Shown here: positions 35,785 to 46,406 of the stretch, piece by piece
Layout: every line of letters begins with the position of its first letter
Numbering within the stretch: the first letter of the stretch is position 1
Assembly (NCBI RefSeq): GCF_009870125.1
Contig: NC_046681.1
Span: 20,349,001-20,413,000 of the forward strand
Direction: 5' to 3'
DNA length: 64,000 nt
From: Drosophila pseudoobscura
Lineage: Eukaryota > Arthropoda > Insecta > Diptera > Drosophilidae
Notes under the pieces: model-generated
The model's database searches: none
Told to the model about the DNA's origin: nothing
The model's input: only the letters and a program-made list of their open reading frames with translations
Made by a program: the position numbers and the translations under genes

Positions 35785-37289
35785 TTGAATGCCGAGTAAA
35801 TCAGCTTACGGAAAATTACAGGCCACTCGAGCGTGTGGTGTGCCCAGGCCCAGGCTCTTTGGAGGCGCCATTACAAGCACATATCTGCACTTGCTTAACT
35901 ACATTATGCTCCTTCAGCAAATAAAATAAAAAACCCCTCGCCGCCCCACTGGCGAGGGAAACTGCAAAGTCAGGCTGTACTCGTAAAAGGCCTAAACCGA
36001 TTGGGCCAGTGTGCAGGAAATTCTGTCAGCTCCCAGCTAAAACTCATAACAGTTTGGCAGCTCTGCTCTGGAGCCCGGGCCGTCCCTGGGCATGCCCTCA
36101 GAGACCAGCAGCCCATCATTTATGCCTTTGAGCGCATAATTGCCTTTAATTAAGGTGTATTGGGGTCCGGGTCCTGCCAAAGGAGGGCCACCCAAACAAA
36201 AATTCGATATCCCAGGCCCAGAGCGGGGCGCGGCCGGGGAGGGGGGAGAGTGAGAGCTGCATTTGGGCTCGCAGTTGAGTTTGCAAATTGCCGGCTTCTG
36301 GCACAGCTGCTCCGTACTTCTCTTCCTGCCTCCTGCTTGCATCGACAGAATTCATCCAATTCAGGCCAAGTGTCTTTGAGCTGTCATTAAACGCCAATCT
36401 ACAAATTGACAGTTTTCCAGGTCCCCCCCCCCCCTTCCACCCTTCCCCAATGAGCTGCAGTTCCAACTTGGCAGTCGCCCAACGGCAAAGGCAAACATAG
36501 TTTAACTCAAAACTATTTGAGCAGCTACTTAAACTATTGAATCTGTAGGATTTATAGGCACACGGAAACGCTGAATTAAGTATTCTCTTGGCGTATTAAT
36601 TTCCACAAATTTCTTAGTCAGAGCTTTGCCGGCAACATAGACTCCACTGATATAATCATATTTATCCAAAAACATACCTCTGTCTCTCTTCTTTAAAGAC
36701 TTCTATAGGCATTTACTAAATAATTCGTATCTTGGACATTATTGAAGCAAATTCATGCCACTAAAGAACTCAAATGTAAGGAAGTTCCTATCTCAGGGCG
36801 GGGTACAGCCTCTGCGTCTGTCCAGGGCCTGTCCAGGGTAGAATCTAGAGAGGAATCTGAGGCACGCGGATGGGGTGGGACACGCACACGTCTCCCTGTC
36901 TCCCTGTATCTCTGTCCCACGCACACTTACCCCCTTCTTCGGTGGCCCCTGGTTCCTCTTAGCTCTGCTGACCGTTCTGAGGCTCCCTTTAGGCGCAATT
37001 TTTGTGCAATCAAAAGGTGAGTAAAGATTTGAGCTGGCAATAACTTATAAAGCCCCTTTTTTACCATCACATAAATGGCTTAAATAGAATTGACCTGTTT
37101 AAAAATCACTCACTGATGACCATTTCTTGTAACTGAGGGAAAGGGACTATGGGATTACTTCCCATAAACTAAAGAGAATTTTTGAGAAAATTAAAAAAAT
37201 AAAACAGAAAAACGTCTTTGTCGAGGAACAAATGGGAAATATATGGAAAAAAAACTTTCAAATTTTTATCCTAGAATTATTCTAATATC

Positions 37290-37860
37290 CGCCTGGTATT
37301 CGTTTAGTATCAGTTCAGTATTTTTCCAGTATTATTCTGTTACCAATCTAGTGTTATTATTCTAGTATTACTCCGGTATATTTTCTATAATTTTTCCAGT
37401 ATTTTTACTAGTATTACTACAGTATTTTTTTCTAGTATTTTTTCAATATTATTTCTAGTATTATCAGTATCTTTTCTAGTATTATTTCAATATTTTTTCT
37501 AGTATTTTTCCAATATTTTTTCTAGTATTTTTCCAATATTTTTTCCGGTATTATTTCAGTATTTTTCTAGTATTTTTTCTAGCATTAATTCTAGTATTTT
37601 TCTAGCCGTAATTCTAGTATTTTTTCTAGTATTATTCCAGTATATTTTCTAGTATTATTCCAGTATTTTTTGGTATTATTATCGTATTTGTTCAAATATT
37701 ATTCCAATTATTTCTAATATTATTCCAGTATATTCCAGGTATTATTCCAATATTTTTTGTACTATTTTTTCAGTATTTTTCTAGTATGTTTCCAGCATAC
37801 AGTCTAATATTATTCCTATATATATTCTAGTATTATTCCAGTATATTTTCTAGTATGATC
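37290..37860. repeat. AT-rich minisatellite (TTCTAGTATTATTCCAGTAT type)
   Basis: About 45 degenerate copies of a ~12-bp unit, (T)TCTAGTATTATT or TTCCAGTATTTT, in one orientation over ~570 bp. On the reverse strand it reads AATACTAGAAAAT. No coding content. Confidence 0.85.
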
Positions 37861-39634
37861 AGGTTTACCCTAAGCGCGTAAGCTCAATGCTACTTTGAAT
37901 GGCTTCCATTCATCCTTCCTTTCTGCTGCTTTGTGATGTTTTGTTTAAATTCAATTGCTGCATCTTAAAGCCGGCAAAACTTTTGCGCTCCGACATCTGA
38001 AGCGAAGTACAGCACATGTGCACATATGTAAATGCTTGTCTTTGGGCTAAACACGTGCGGGATAATCAAACACACGGCAGCCAACAGCCAACAGCCAGCA
38101 GCCAGGAGCGAGTATCCAGGAGCCAGGAGCTTTTGTTTGTTAATTAAGAGCCAGAAACAAAGTCATAAAGAAGACGGAAAAATCACAATTGGCAGCGGCG
38201 GGGAAAGAGTGAAAAAGAGTGACATGGGGGGGAGCCTGAAAGGCACGCATAAATATGTATACAAAAAAGAAAGCATTGTGAAATTAAAAACTCACTTTCC
38301 CCTCCTTCGGCACGGTTTACCTCTGGCTTTAGCTACGCTTTTCTTTGTATTTATAATTTTGCAAAAAACATTCCTCTGTCGCTGGCGCTTGCCCGGATGT
38401 TTAAAGAGCTCCTGTGCCGCACTTACCGGCTGATGGTCGTACGTCTTCGTTCAAATGTCACAAATATAATGAGGAAATTCGATTTCGTTGGCACGCAGCC
38501 TCGCCGATGCATCGCAATGCATTTCCAATGCCGATCGCCGAAAATTACACATACGCAACGCGGCACGTGGAGCGTCTGTGCGTGTCTGGGAATCCACTTT
38601 TCGGCGGGAAAGGGGATGGGGGGTTGTGGGGGGGGTACACATCACTTAAAATAAGGCAACGGCCTGGCCGTCGCACGGCTGGATTTATTAATATATGCGC
38701 TGCGCGTTTCCTGTGGCCATCGGACCATATCGGACCGCAGCCTGGGGCCTGTGATGTGGATGTTCTCCCCCCCCCCCCCCTCGGGAAGAGTGTATAATTA
38801 TGGCTGTGTGTGTGTGTGTGCGCGTGCCGGCAGCATCTGTGAGTGCGTATTTATGGCCAACAAATGAAATTCAATTGCAGAGCCAATGGAATACCTCACT
38901 CCTACCCTGCCTTGCCCTGCCCTCGTCCTGGCTTATAGAGTCTGGAATGCTAATCTCGTTTTTAAACCATTTCATAAGCCAAAATAGAAGGGAAAAAATT
39001 CCCCAACAAAGAACCGGCACACATACACACGTATTTTTTACAGAAAAAAATTCCAGCTTCAGTGGCATGCAACATCCGCCAACAGCCACAAGGATCTGCC
39101 CTTCCTATCACACGCACACAGGACACACATCTTCTACAAAAGAAGGCATCAGCAGCATCAGCAGCAGCAGCAGCAGCAAATGCATATGCAAATTCGATTT
39201 TTTTCTTCCCCCCCCCCCAACAAAAGCCGCACATATTTGCATGCCTCTGCTGAGGACGACCTTTCCAGGGCTCCTCTTTGGAGGGGGGCGACGGGGGACG
39301 GGGGACCTACTCCTCCAGTAAACAGCTTCTTTATCTAACCCGTTTTTCGTTTCGTTTTTCGTTTCGTTTTGGGACTTGGTTCTCGGTTGCAATTTTCGGT
39401 TTTAAGTAGAGCGGAAAATTAAAAACAAATTTGCCACAAATTTCATGTTTTCCCCGCCCTTCTCCTCCTTTTTCTCCTTCTTCTCCTCCTCCACCTTTGC
39501 CATGCATGCATTTCTCTATTCTGTGGCTCTCTATCTTCTTTTGGCATTTTTATTCGGTGCTTTTCACCTGCAAAATTGGATTTCTTATATGTTGACTTTT
39601 TAACCGTCTGTTGAGGGGCATTGTATATCAATTT
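37861..39634. other. Non-coding
   Basis: No gene is supported. It contains a CCAACAGCCAGCAGCCAGGAGC patch (38080-38130 region), C-run (38767-38780), GT repeat (38805-38820), AGC repeat (39149-39177) and a TTTCGTTTCG repeat (39344-39369). Confidence 0.5.
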
Positions 39635-40335
39635 GAGCATTCCAGGAGATTGTAGGGCACCGAAGACACCATTTGAGGGGGTTTTCCCAAAGAATGGGCT
39701 ACAAAATGAACAGCGGAATGGAGTAAGGTATTCCCAATCGATGGATTTTTAAAGAACAATCCTAGAAGTACACTGTTCTTCCATGTTTCTTCCCTCGGAA
39801 TACCCTCTAAGCCTTATAGAGCATTCCAAGAGATTGTAGAGCACCGAAGATACCTTTCAAGGAGGGGTTTTCCTAGGGCATTCGCAAGCTAAAACGATTT
39901 ATACATTCCCAATCGATAGATTTGTATAGAACCATCCTATATGTATATTGTTCTTCCACGTTTCTTTCCTCAGACTAGCCTCTAACCCTGAATGAGCCCC
40001 GAAAGAGCACCGAAAATACCTTTTAAGGAGGTTTTTCTAGGGAGTTTTCTACAAAATGAACAGCGGAATGGAGTAATGTATTCCCAATCGATGGATTTGT
40101 ATAGAACCATCCTATAAGTACACTGTTCTTTCGTGTTTCTTCCCCCAGAATAACCTCTAACCCTTATAGAGCATTCCACAAGACTGTAGAGCACCGAAAA
40201 TACCTTTCAAGGAGGGGTTTTCCTAGGGCATTGGCAAGCTAAAACGATTTATATATTCCCCATCGATAGATTTTTAAAGAACCATCCTATAAGTACATTG
40301 TTCTTCAGTGGTGCCCCCTCTAACCCTTCTTAAAG
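39635..40335. repeat. ~175-bp tandem repeat in alternating A-B-A-B order (~350-bp higher-order unit)
   Basis: Four units start near 39635, 39819, 39994 and 40169 and share GAGCATTCCA(G/A)GAGATTGTAG and AGCACCGAA. They also share ACC(T)TTT(C/A)A(A)GGAGG, TTCCCAATCGAT(G/A)GATTT and AGAACCATCCTATAAGTACA followed by TTGTTCTTCC. Units 1 and 3 share CTACAAAATGAACAGCGGAA followed by TGGAGTAA at an exact 350-bp offset (39701 and 40051). Units 2 and 4 instead share GGGCATT(C/G)GCAAGCTAAAA followed by CGATTTATA. Confidence 0.9.
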
Positions 40336-43300
40336 AGCCTTCTTGAATGCCAACAGATGGCAGACTTCCCACAAAAGTATCTCGATTATTTCTGGTGGAA
40401 TCTTAAAGTGGCGCAAGGCATAAATATTCAGGTGGCAGGCCATTGGCCACACTCACGGATTCGTGCCTTTAAATAGAACCGACGAGAGGACGCTCCACTC
40501 ATTGCGCATTCATACAAGGACATTTAAAGCAATTACGCCCCTGTGTATTATTCAACTGCAACTTGCTGACAGACACACAATTCGGGCTGAGGCCGGGAGC
40601 AAAAAACAAAAGTGACTTCGGCTCCAGCACCAGCTTCATCGCTCCACTGCCATTGCCAGACTTGGACTGAGTCAGCAGAAAGCAGCAGAAAGTCGGGCAT
40701 GCCGCAGAGGCACCAAAGCAGAAATAACTTGTGGCAGGCAGGCGGGCAGGCGGGCGGGCGAGCGGGGGGAGGACTGTGGACTGAGAGACAGAGGCACAGA
40801 GAGACAATAACATTTAAATGATTTTAATGGCAGCTGTTCGATTTTATTGACTTACGCCCGTCCAGGACTTGTCAGGACTCGGCTCCATCCCGACTCCACC
40901 CCGCTCCACCCCACTCCGCCATTTGTGGCCATTGTGTGGCAGTGTTATTTGCTAACTGAGAGTAATCAGTGGCTGTGCTGCAGCCCCCCACTCGCCCCCC
41001 ACTCGAGAGTCCTCAGTCTGAGGCTCGAGGTGGTCTCATAATAATAAAAATTATTGTTACTAGCGTCTAAATCTATGTCATTCGGTGGGGATCCTTGTTG
41101 CAGTGCCCCCCCGCAGGCAATTGAAATGCTCAGCCAGGCGAGAGTCGCCGCGCAATGCAATGCAATGAAAATATCTGAAAGTCAAGCAAAACGCTTGCGG
41201 CGCCCCAAAAGATAATCAAGATTTTGCTGTACACAAAAGCTGCCGCCGCACAATGCTGCCTGTTGTATCTTCTCTCTTTTTTGTGCCACATAAAATCGAA
41301 ACTATTAACTATAAGCTGGATAGCCATCTGCCACACAGGGGGGTGGGAAGGGGGTGCCCCAAAGTAAATATTGATTAAATTATGAGCAGTTTAAAATTCG
41401 TTGTGGCAGGTTTTTTCGCCCAGTGCAGAGTTTGATATTATAAAAAATATATGCTGCACAAATAAATGGAATTTCTTGCAAATACAAACACGGCTGTCAT
41501 CGCGAGGATCGGGCGAAAAAAAACCCCTGTCGCTGGTCAAAGTCCTGCAAAAAAAAAAGTATTAATGTGCCATGAAAAAGGATTGCCAGCGTAAGCCAAG
41601 CATAAATACGAGATATGCGAGTGCATGAAACGTGTTTTAAAATTCTAACCAAATGTGGAATCGGCTTTGTGGGCCCCGAACTACTCAAGGACTGAACCCA
41701 GTGCTTATATAATCAATCAAAGTGGAGCCCTCTGAGCCCTGAGCCCTGAGCTCTGAGAAATACCTGTTTCAGGCATTTGTTCATTACTTTGGGCGGCAAC
41801 GGAATCCATAATAATTAATCCCCAGAACAGGAGACACCCTTTGCTGGGGGGTAAAACGCTCATCGTAATTTCACAGTCAATTTAAAATTAATACGCGCCT
41901 GTCGCTGCCGCCTGTCGTCTTGTAAGACCCGACAAACGTCTTTGCAAATGCAAATTGCATTTTGTCATAATCCCAAGCGCAGCTGCAGTGGCAGTGGCAC
42001 TGGCAGTGGCAGTGGCAGTCGAGGCAGAGCTTTGCCAGGATAACAGGCAGAGTGGCAGATCCTGGCACCAGGCACCAGGCAGGGCAGACTTCTGGGATGT
42101 CTGAGCATACATAGGTGCAAACAACTTTCAGCTGGGATAACTGTCTTGGCCCTGCCCCCTCCCCACCTCCCCACCTCCCCCTCTGCACTGGCAAAACCTC
42201 AGCTGCGTGTCAAAAGCAGAGCCCGAGTGTGTGTGCGACTTCCGAATGACTTTGTTTGCAGTTGAGTTTAATTAAAAACGGATCTAACATTGGGTCTGAG
42301 CCCAGGCCTCCCTCACATGGTCCCCTCCCCCCTTTCCACCCCCCCTTACATGCCAGGCTTGTCTGCCCCCCTCCGACCCCTCTCCGGCTTGTTTGCAAGT
42401 TTAATTGAAGCGCAGCAAAGGCAACGCAAAACTTGACATCACTACAACATTTTCGGCATCCACCATATACCCGTCGTACACCCAGCATTAATTTCATTTC
42501 AAAACAAAATTAATTCCAGGTATGCGTCCGCAAAAAATGGCAAAGATTTTCAAGCTCAAATATCGCCAAAAAAGGGGTTATAAATGCGAGTGTGAAAGGG
42601 GGAGGCGGAGAGCCTGATGGAGCCTCAATAATTCAATAAAATTCATGTACACGAGGGCCTTCGAGGGCCTTCAAGGGCCTTCAAGGGCCTTTAATTGCCG
42701 CCACAAAAGCCCACAATATTTGTATATTTTTTACGCCCGAGGGCAGGCTTATTCCAAAGAGGATTTTTCCCAATGATTCCCTGATTTTTGCTGCATTCTT
42801 CTTCCAGAGAGGCTTCTGACATTCCCTCAAAAGGAAAGAAATGGAACACTGCCAGAGGGGCGAGGGACGAGGGGCGAGGGGGAGACTGGCCACCGGCTAC
42901 ATTCATTAATTTTCGCCACAAAATTTTTGCAATTAAAGTTTTGCTGTTGGTTTATCTGTTGCGACTGGCATGAAAATCAAGCGCCATGAACACGAAGTCA
43001 ATAAAACTTTTGGCGCTACTTAATGCGAATTTATAGAGTAAACACACACAGAAAGACGGGGGCAAGCAGGACTATACACCAGGAAGGACATGGACATGGA
43101 CAGGGACAGGGACAGAGACATGGACATGGACTGTGGCTGCTGCCAGTGTTGACAAAAACGACAAAATTGTGTTACCAACAATTGCATAACAATCATTTCA
43201 AGTTTTCCTGCAAAATGTAAAAAAAAAGCAACAAAAACTTTTTATTGTTATTATGAAAACTACAACAACGAAGAGCGGCAGCAGCAGCGCCAGCAGCAGC

Positions 43301-43483
43301 AGCTTTTGGCTCGACTTTGTGTGTGGCTGGGTTTTCGGTTTCTGCGGTATATACTGTGTGGGTGTCGTTGTATACCCTACAGAGAGAGGGTGTTATGGGT
43401 TTGAGCAGCGGTGGGCAGGGCTTTGGGGGAAGTACAGATGGAATGGCCGGACACCCAAGGGATCGGGGGCCAGGCGAAGCCAT
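40336..43483. other. Non-coding, simple repeats
   Basis: No gene is supported. It contains a GGCGGGCAGGCG patch (40738-40765), GTGGCA repeats (about 41990-42020), a 10-bp GGGCCTTC(G/A)A repeat (42654-42692) and a GGACATGGACAGGGACAGGG patch (43087-43130). Confidence 0.5.
42654..42692. repeat. 10-bp minisatellite (GAGGGCCTTC)
   Basis: Four tandem units of (C/G)(A)AGGGCCTTC with a final variant. Confidence 0.85.
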
Positions 43484-44105
43484 GAAACCCCAGGATACCA
43501 TTGAAACCCCTGCAACTCCATGACAGCCCCCGAAACCCCCTGAAACCCCTTGAAACCCCTGAAACCTCCTAAAAACCCCCTAAAAACCCCCTGAAGCCCC
43601 CTAAAACCTTCAGAAACCCCCTGAAACCCCCTGAAACCTCCTGAAACACCCCTGAAACCGTCTAAAAACCCCCTATAACCCCCCGAAAACCCCCTGAAAC
43701 CCCCTAAAACCCCATGAAACCCCTCTGAAACCACCCGAAACCCCCTGAAACCCCCTAAAAACCCCTTAAATCCCCTAAAAACCACCTTAAAAACCCGTGA
43801 AATACCCCTGAAACCCCCTAAAAGCCCCTTTAACCCCCTGAAACCTCCTGAAACACCCCTGAAACACCCCTGAAACCCCCTAAAAACCACCTAAAAACCC
43901 TCTGAAACCCCCTATAACCCCCTGGAACCCCCTGAAACCCTCTAAAAACCCCCTAAAACCTTCAGAAACCCCCTGAAACCCCCTGAATTCCCCCTGAAAC
44001 CCCCTGAATTCCCCCTGAGAACCCCCTATAACCCCCTGAAACCCCCTGAAACCCACTGAAACCCCCCTTAAACCCCCCGAAACCCCCCCCTAAACCCCTT
44101 CACCG
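43484..44105. repeat. Telomere-like C-rich/G-rich minisatellite (CCCCCTGAAA / CCCCCTAAAA)
   Basis: About 60 degenerate copies of a 10-11-bp unit, CCCCCTGAAAC or CCCCCTAAAAA. The minus strand is runs of G(4-5) separated by TTTCA or TTTTTA. That strand could form G-quadruplexes. A 165-codon minus frame made only of Gly, Phe, Arg, Val and Ser runs across it and I regard it as a repeat artefact. Confidence 0.9.
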
Positions 44106-44195
44106 CCCTCAAAAACCACTGCCTAGAAGACAAATTTGCAAGTTTTTCCATCATTTTTGAGGGGTTTTCCCATATGTGGGGGAGTCAACAATAAA

Positions 44196-44201
44196 TTTAT
44201 T
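44196..44201 (-). terminator. AATAAA polyadenylation signal of the 44.3-kb micro-gene
   Basis: On the minus strand AATAAA lies about 70 nt beyond the stop codon at 44271, followed by a TTTATTG-rich context. Confidence 0.55.
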
Positions 44202-44270
44202 TTCAAACATTAACCAACACTAAGCTCTGCATGGCAATCGTCGCCAAAGAGTTCAGCCTCAAAAGCGCTG

Positions 44271-44498
44271 CTAGAAACTGATGGCAGCTCCCGGGTCCGC
44301 TTCACGGCCAGCTCCGGAGTCGCCTCCAGCTCCATCTGCGGCGCCAGCTTCCTTTGCAGCTCGAGATGCCTCCCGCAGCACCTGCATTAGCGAGACTTCG
44401 AAGCCGCAGGTCCTGTACAGGCCATGGCCAAATATCCAGGCATGTTTGATGAACACCTTCGTGCAGGCGAGGATCGTGGCCAAGGCTTCAATCAACAT
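44271..44498 (-). CDS. Candidate small protein gene (75 residues, or 87 from 44534)
   Basis: The frame opens at an ATG at 44534. A second in-frame ATG at 44498 has the better context (ACAAAATG) and begins the part that looks coding, so I chose it. The product starts MLIEALATILACTKVFIKHA and continues WIFGHGLYRTCGFEVSLMQV. It ends in an Ala/Gly/Glu/Asp-rich tail (REASRAAKEAGAADG). The N-terminal ~35 residues are a hydrophobic/basic helix that could target a membrane or mitochondrion. Codons mostly end in G or C, unlike the flanking AT- and G-rich repeat DNA, and AATAAA follows at 44201. It is not a family I recognise. It sits ~165 bp from the end of the telomere-like array and no other gene is near. 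The plus-strand frame over the same DNA is poorer. Confidence 0.5.
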   Translation of the reverse strand: MLIEALATILACTKVFIKHAWIFGHGLYRTCGFEVSLMQVLREASRAAKEAGAADGAGGDSGAGREADPGAAISF

Positions 44499-45715
44499 TT
44501 TGTGAATATCTTTTTGTAGAATGTTTGATTTCATTGAATGGGGCTTAGATCAAAGCCTGCTTTGTCGAGGGTATTCCCAGGTTCGGTCAGCCTTCTAGTT
44601 GTATCTGTGTATCTGTATCTGTGTCTGTGTGTGTAAATGGCGGCCACATCCTTTTGCCGGCGCTCATTTTGGCACCCGGGAACCCAGGAACATTCGCATA
44701 ACTATGCAAAATTGTTGTCGCTGTCATTGTCTTTCGCTTTGTTTTGTTAAGCTTTTGATTTTCCTCTACCCCACCTCCCCACCACCACTCCCTCCCTCTA
44801 TCCCCCCCTCTCTGTCTATCTGTCTGTTTGTGCATATGACTTTGCTTGGAGGTCGCTCGTTTGTGCCACTGGCTGCGGTTTGGGGTTTTTGGGTGGGGTC
44901 TTTGGATTTGGGGTGGAATGGGGCTGGGGCTGGGGCTGAGACTGGGGCTGGGGCTGGAGCTGGGGCTGAGGCTGGGGCTGGGGCTGAAGCTGGAGGCTGT
45001 GGAGGCTGTGGAGGCTGTGGCGTCTGAGGGTAGGGGGAGTGCGTCAATTGCGGTCCGTTTTGTGGCTTCCGTTTGTTACTCGCAATTCTGTTGCATTCTG
45101 GTCTTGGATTTTTTGGACTGCGGCACCATTTGCTGCTGCCGTTCTGATTCGGTTGCGGATACGGATGAGGATGGGCATGGGGATGGGCATGAGGATGAGG
45201 ATGCGGATGTCTGCCATTCAGTTGGACAACTTTGCTTGCGGCTCCTTGGCAACTTTTACAACTTTAGCCCCGTTTCGGCGACGGCTGCTGATGATTTTTT
45301 AATTGCAGACTCTTTCTGTGGTGCGTTTTGTGCGCTTCATTAACGCGGCACTCATCATTAAACGCCAATTGGCCCAATGGCACTGGCCAGCACAATTCTT
45401 GGCTCAATGAGGGGCAGATAGTGTGGATCGAGGGGAATGGATTGTATGAAATGCTAGTTAGAGATGACTTATTGTATGATTTGCCATATGGCGAATGTCT
45501 AGGGGACCCTCACATTTGTTCTTTATACAGAAAATTCGCCAAGAGATCACCAACAACTTTAAGGACTTTCAAGGAAACCATACATTTTCAGGCACATTAT
45601 TTCTCCTCTGCAGAATGGTAGGCGGTACCTGTTTATCGATTTTTAAAGTCACATTTATGGTTGGTTATGGGACCCCCACCAAATAGTTTTCTACTTCAAT
45701 TTTGGTAGGAAACCG
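44499..45715. other. Non-coding, GGGGCT and GGATGG repeats
   Basis: It contains TCTGTG repeats (44600-44633), a (GGGGCTG)n tract (44925-44998), a GGAGGCTGT repeat (44996-45022) and a GATGAGGATGGGCATGGG patch (45163-45210). A 97-codon plus frame at 45328-45621 has no codon bias. No gene is supported apart from possible 5' sequence of the micro-gene. Confidence 0.5.
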
Positions 45716-46195
45716 CAATCAAAATAATAATAATATTAATAAATAATAAAAAATACAATGAAAAATAATAGTAAAAACGAATAATAATAAGTTTTACTTA
45801 ATTTTTTGAGGAAATTGAAATCAAATTAATAGAACAAATAATAATAATAAAACGACAAAAAAAAAACAAAAAAACTTTTATAATAAAAAAAAGTCCAAAT
45901 ACTAAAATACTTTAAAAAAATACTCAGTAACTAAAATAATAAAAAAAATACTAAAAATACTAACAAAAATAATGATAATAAAATATAAATACAAAAAATA
46001 AAAATAATAATACAAAAAAATAAATATAAAAACAAAAATAAATAATTAAAAATAATAATATTAAAAAAAATAGCAATATTAATAAAAAATAATAATATTA
46101 ATAAAAATAAAATTTTTTATATTTACTATACTACATTTATTTATAATAAAAATATACAATAAAAATTTAAAATAATAAAAAAAAATTCATTTTAG
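45716..46195. repeat. AT-rich low-complexity tract (AATAATAAAA)
   Basis: Nearly 480 bp of A/T-rich sequence built from AATAAT and AAAATAC units with almost no G or C. Confidence 0.85.
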
Positions 46196-46205
46196 GAAGA
46201 TCGAA

Positions 46206-46406
46206 AGATCAAAAATCGCTCATAAGCATCCAAGTAACGAATATAACAAAAATTTGTAGAATAAAGAAATATTCGCCATAAGGAAATTCGTTATAAGGAG
46301 ATCAAAACCTACCAAAAATGTAACGAAATTGTAGTGCTCTGGATATAAATTCGCTCTATAGAAGCCTCCGCTGTCCAAAAGATCTTTATAGAGAAGTTCG
46401 ACTGTA
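46206..46406 (-). mobile_element. Probable remnant of a pogo/Tigger-like DNA transposon or MITE
   Basis: Read on the minus strand, the edge is TA then CAGTCGAACTTCTCTATAAA. This resembles the family's terminal repeat (CAGT-GAACCTC-TATAACGAA types with TA target sites). Inside, CTTATAACGAATTTCC and CTATAGAGCGAATTT motifs of the same kind recur. A 77-codon frame across it (46220-46453) is not a transposase. The other terminus was not found. Confidence 0.4.

Larger units (their letters stand above)
31216..37290. other. Gene-free stretch with many simple repeats and homopolymers
   Basis: No gene is supported. It includes CA/CT repeats (31398-31438), a GGTATTT(C/G) repeat (31508-31550), a GAGCAG/GAGCTG patch (31885-31920), a TGCCTCC repeat (32195-32245), the 22-G run (33558-33579), a GGGGCATGG/GGGGCTTGG patch (34520-34562) and the 25-C run (35760-35784). 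A 101-codon minus frame at 36037-36342 has a few PG-rich stretches but is unconvincing. Confidence 0.5.

Noticed and set aside
36037..36342. Minus frame with PG-rich pieces, thought of as a sperm-tail PG-repeat protein
   Set aside because: Only one GPGPQY-like match. The DNA is typical AATTAAAGGCAATTATG non-coding sequence and the frame has no codon bias.
38800..39321. 173-codon plus frame
   Set aside because: Built from GT, AGC and C-run simple repeats.
43393..43890. 165-codon FRGFxGGFRG repeat protein
   Set aside because: It arises entirely from the G-rich minisatellite; the 10-11-bp unit lets one frame stay open by chance and no ordered flank or start context supports it.
45328..45621. 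97-codon plus frame
   Set aside because: No codon bias, no recognised motif, AT-rich third positions; no polyadenylation or start context.
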